The position numbers and the translations under genes are program-made. Positions 13,478 through 14,281 of a stretch of DNA of 14,281 nt are shown here, one piece after another (position 1 is the first letter of the stretch; every line of letters begins with the position of its first letter). Source of the stretch: G963674685 sp964591275 (lineage in GTDB: Bacteria; Lernaellota; Lernaellaia; JACKCT01); contig CAZQAE010000104.1 in assembly GCA_964591275.1 (NCBI GenBank), positions 1 through 14,281 of the forward strand, written 5' to 3'. Below the pieces are notes generated by a model. That model worked only from the letters and a program-made list of their open reading frames with translations, did not search any database and was not told the DNA's origin.

Positions 13478-13768
13478 TTTGTGGCAATCATTGGCCAAAA
13501 AGCTCTGGCATTATTTCTGATTTCTTATTAGAATAATTTTGCATCAATCGAACCGCATCGTTCTGCCCTTTGGGGCTGGCGGCCTCACCAACCGCGATCA
13601 GATCGATTCGGATTGATTGTTAGCAATCATACCGGCTAGCCCGACGTCGCCTTTATGCGCCGGGGTGGTACCCTAGCGTCTCTGAAGGAGGGGGCGCTTG
13701 TGATGTCGCTAGCCGGGTCACTTGTCGCCCCTTTTTTTATGGGGAGGACAAAACAAACAGGAGGCGTC
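13478..13768 (+). other. Structured intergenic leader between HNH and lipoprotein genes
   Basis: This stretch contains several predicted helices. GCCC/GGGC (13565-13576) and TGATTG/CAATCA (13614-13629) are short. A longer-range pair, CCGGCTAGC (13632-13640) with GCTAGCCGG (13708-13716), is perfect over 9 bp. The terminator hairpin begins at 13691. The long-range pair and the terminator loop share bases 13708-13716, so the two foldings could compete, as in an attenuator or riboswitch. No known riboswitch consensus was found. It ends 30 nt before the lipoprotein ATG. Confidence 0.4.
13691..13738 (+). terminator. Intrinsic terminator
   Basis: GGGGCG (13691-13696) pairs with CGCCCC (13726-13731) and is followed at once by seven Ts (13732-13738). 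A second helix, GTGA (13700-13703) with TCAC (13718-13721), closes a 14-nt loop. It either ends transcription from the nuclease genes or acts as a conditional attenuator for the lipoprotein. Confidence 0.75.
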
Positions 13769-14134
13769 ATGACCCGTTTCAATCTTTTCCCCTTCCTATT
13801 ATTTTCTGTGGTTCTGATATTCATGCTTGCGGCTTGTAGCGATGATGATGAGGCCGGTGAGTGGGAAGCAGTCGACGATGATGATGACGACCCGGCGGAC
13901 GATGATGATGACAATGCTGATGACGATGATGGCTGCGACTGCGATGTGACTCAGGAGGAATGGCAAGACCTTCTCGACCGATGCGATTCTGCCGTCGGCG
14001 CTGTTTACGAAATGTTCGACGATCCCACAGGCGAAAGTCTCTGCAACGAGTGCGACGCCTGTCTGGTGGGATGTTTCCAAGACAACGATTTTTGTAACGA
14101 CTCCTTCGTGGACTGTTTCTGGGACTGTTCTTAG
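13769..14134 (+). CDS. Asp-rich, Cys-rich lipoprotein, 121 aa
   Basis: ATG at 13769 has AGGAGG 4 nt upstream. Residues 1-22 are a lipoprotein signal with lipobox LAAC (C23); Ser at +2 favours the outer membrane. Residues 24-55 are an acidic linker of runs of Asp broken by Pro/Ala/Asn, likely a flexible or Ca-binding spacer. The C-terminal ~65 residues hold ten cysteines (CDCD, SLCNECDACLVGC, FCNDSFVDCFWDC), suggesting a disulfide-rich knot or metal-binding domain. I do not recognise the family. Asp-rich linkers after a lipobox are frequent in some deltaproteobacterial-type genomes. An in-frame ATG at 13655 is rejected since it would cross the terminator and mask the lipobox. Confidence 0.8.
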   Translation: MTRFNLFPFLLFSVVLIFMLAACSDDDEAGEWEAVDDDDDDPADDDDDNADDDDGCDCDVTQEEWQDLLDRCDSAVGAVYEMFDDPTGESLCNECDACLVGCFQDNDFCNDSFVDCFWDCS

Positions 14135-14178
14135 GCGACTCCACTAAACGAAATTACTTCTTTCAAAAGGAGAGAACA

Positions 14179-14281
14179 ATGAATACATGGCGAACTTTAG
14201 TTAATGTGTGCTGCTGGTCGTTTGTGATTATCTCTCTCACGGTCGTAAGCGGCTGCGGCTATGCATGGCGCACCCAAAAGC
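14179..14281 (+). CDS. Putative lipoprotein (LptE-like start), 3' end outside the window
   Basis: ATG at 14179 follows AAGGAGAG by 4 nt. The 34 visible residues show a signal peptide with lipobox (LTVVSGC) and then CGYAWRTQK. A Cys-Gly-Tyr mature start is common in LptE and related outer-membrane assembly lipoproteins, so that family is possible, but the visible part is too short to decide. It lies 44 bp after the Asp-rich lipoprotein. Confidence 0.65.
   Translation, partial: MNTWRTLVNVCCWSFVIISLTVVSGCGYAWRTQK

Noticed and set aside
13565..13738. Cyclic-di-GMP riboswitch or tRNA in the leader
   Set aside because: The conserved GCAAA-type and GGGCAAACC boxes of the c-di-GMP class are absent, and no cloverleaf with a TΨC-like arm can be drawn.

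Overview
This is a bacterial accessory-type region of mixed gene content. The organism looks Gram-negative. There are Sec signal peptides, a lipobox lipoprotein with Ser at +2, a second lipoprotein whose Cys-Gly-Tyr start resembles LptE-like outer-membrane proteins, and a periplasmic Cys-rich TPR protein. An Asp-rich linker lipoprotein at the right end recalls deltaproteobacterial and related environmental genomes, but the sequence does not fix the taxon. No rRNA, tRNA, CRISPR array, integrase or transposase was seen.

Layout. (a) 1-1359, minus strand: a compact cassette of an AlpA/excisionase-like HTH protein, an unknown 114-aa protein and a ParB/Srx-fold protein that runs off the left edge. 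A strong hairpin separates the last two. (b) 1360-2946: an A/T-rich divergent control region carrying an imperfect ~70-bp direct duplication. The second copy contains the start codon of an unrecognised 358-aa plus-strand protein. (c) 2947-4464, minus strand: a two-TM membrane protein whose frame ends at TAG but stays open for another 144 codons, suggesting a broken or read-through gene. (d) 4811-8498, plus strand: a tight three-gene set of a DUF4236-TPR protein, a DnaJ-type zinc-finger/three-TM/helical-repeat protein, and a secreted Cys-rich TPR protein. Together they span cytoplasm, membrane and periplasm. (e) 8663-13477, plus strand: five consecutive genes from five nuclease folds (secreted EEP, DUF2779 Cas4-like plus DEDD-like, PD-(D/E)XK, GIY-YIG, HNH), with a 35-codon CxxC mini-ORF among them. 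(f) 13478-14281: a structured intergenic stretch ending in a good intrinsic terminator, an Asp-rich/Cys-rich lipoprotein, and the start of a second lipoprotein.

The AlpA and ParB-like genes suggest a mobile or integrated element at the left, and the nuclease run resembles a defence or DNA-processing island. Neither interpretation is proven. Blocks (d) and (e) are the best candidates for an undescribed system. The in-frame TAG in (c) and the duplicated leader in (b) are the clearest sequence anomalies.
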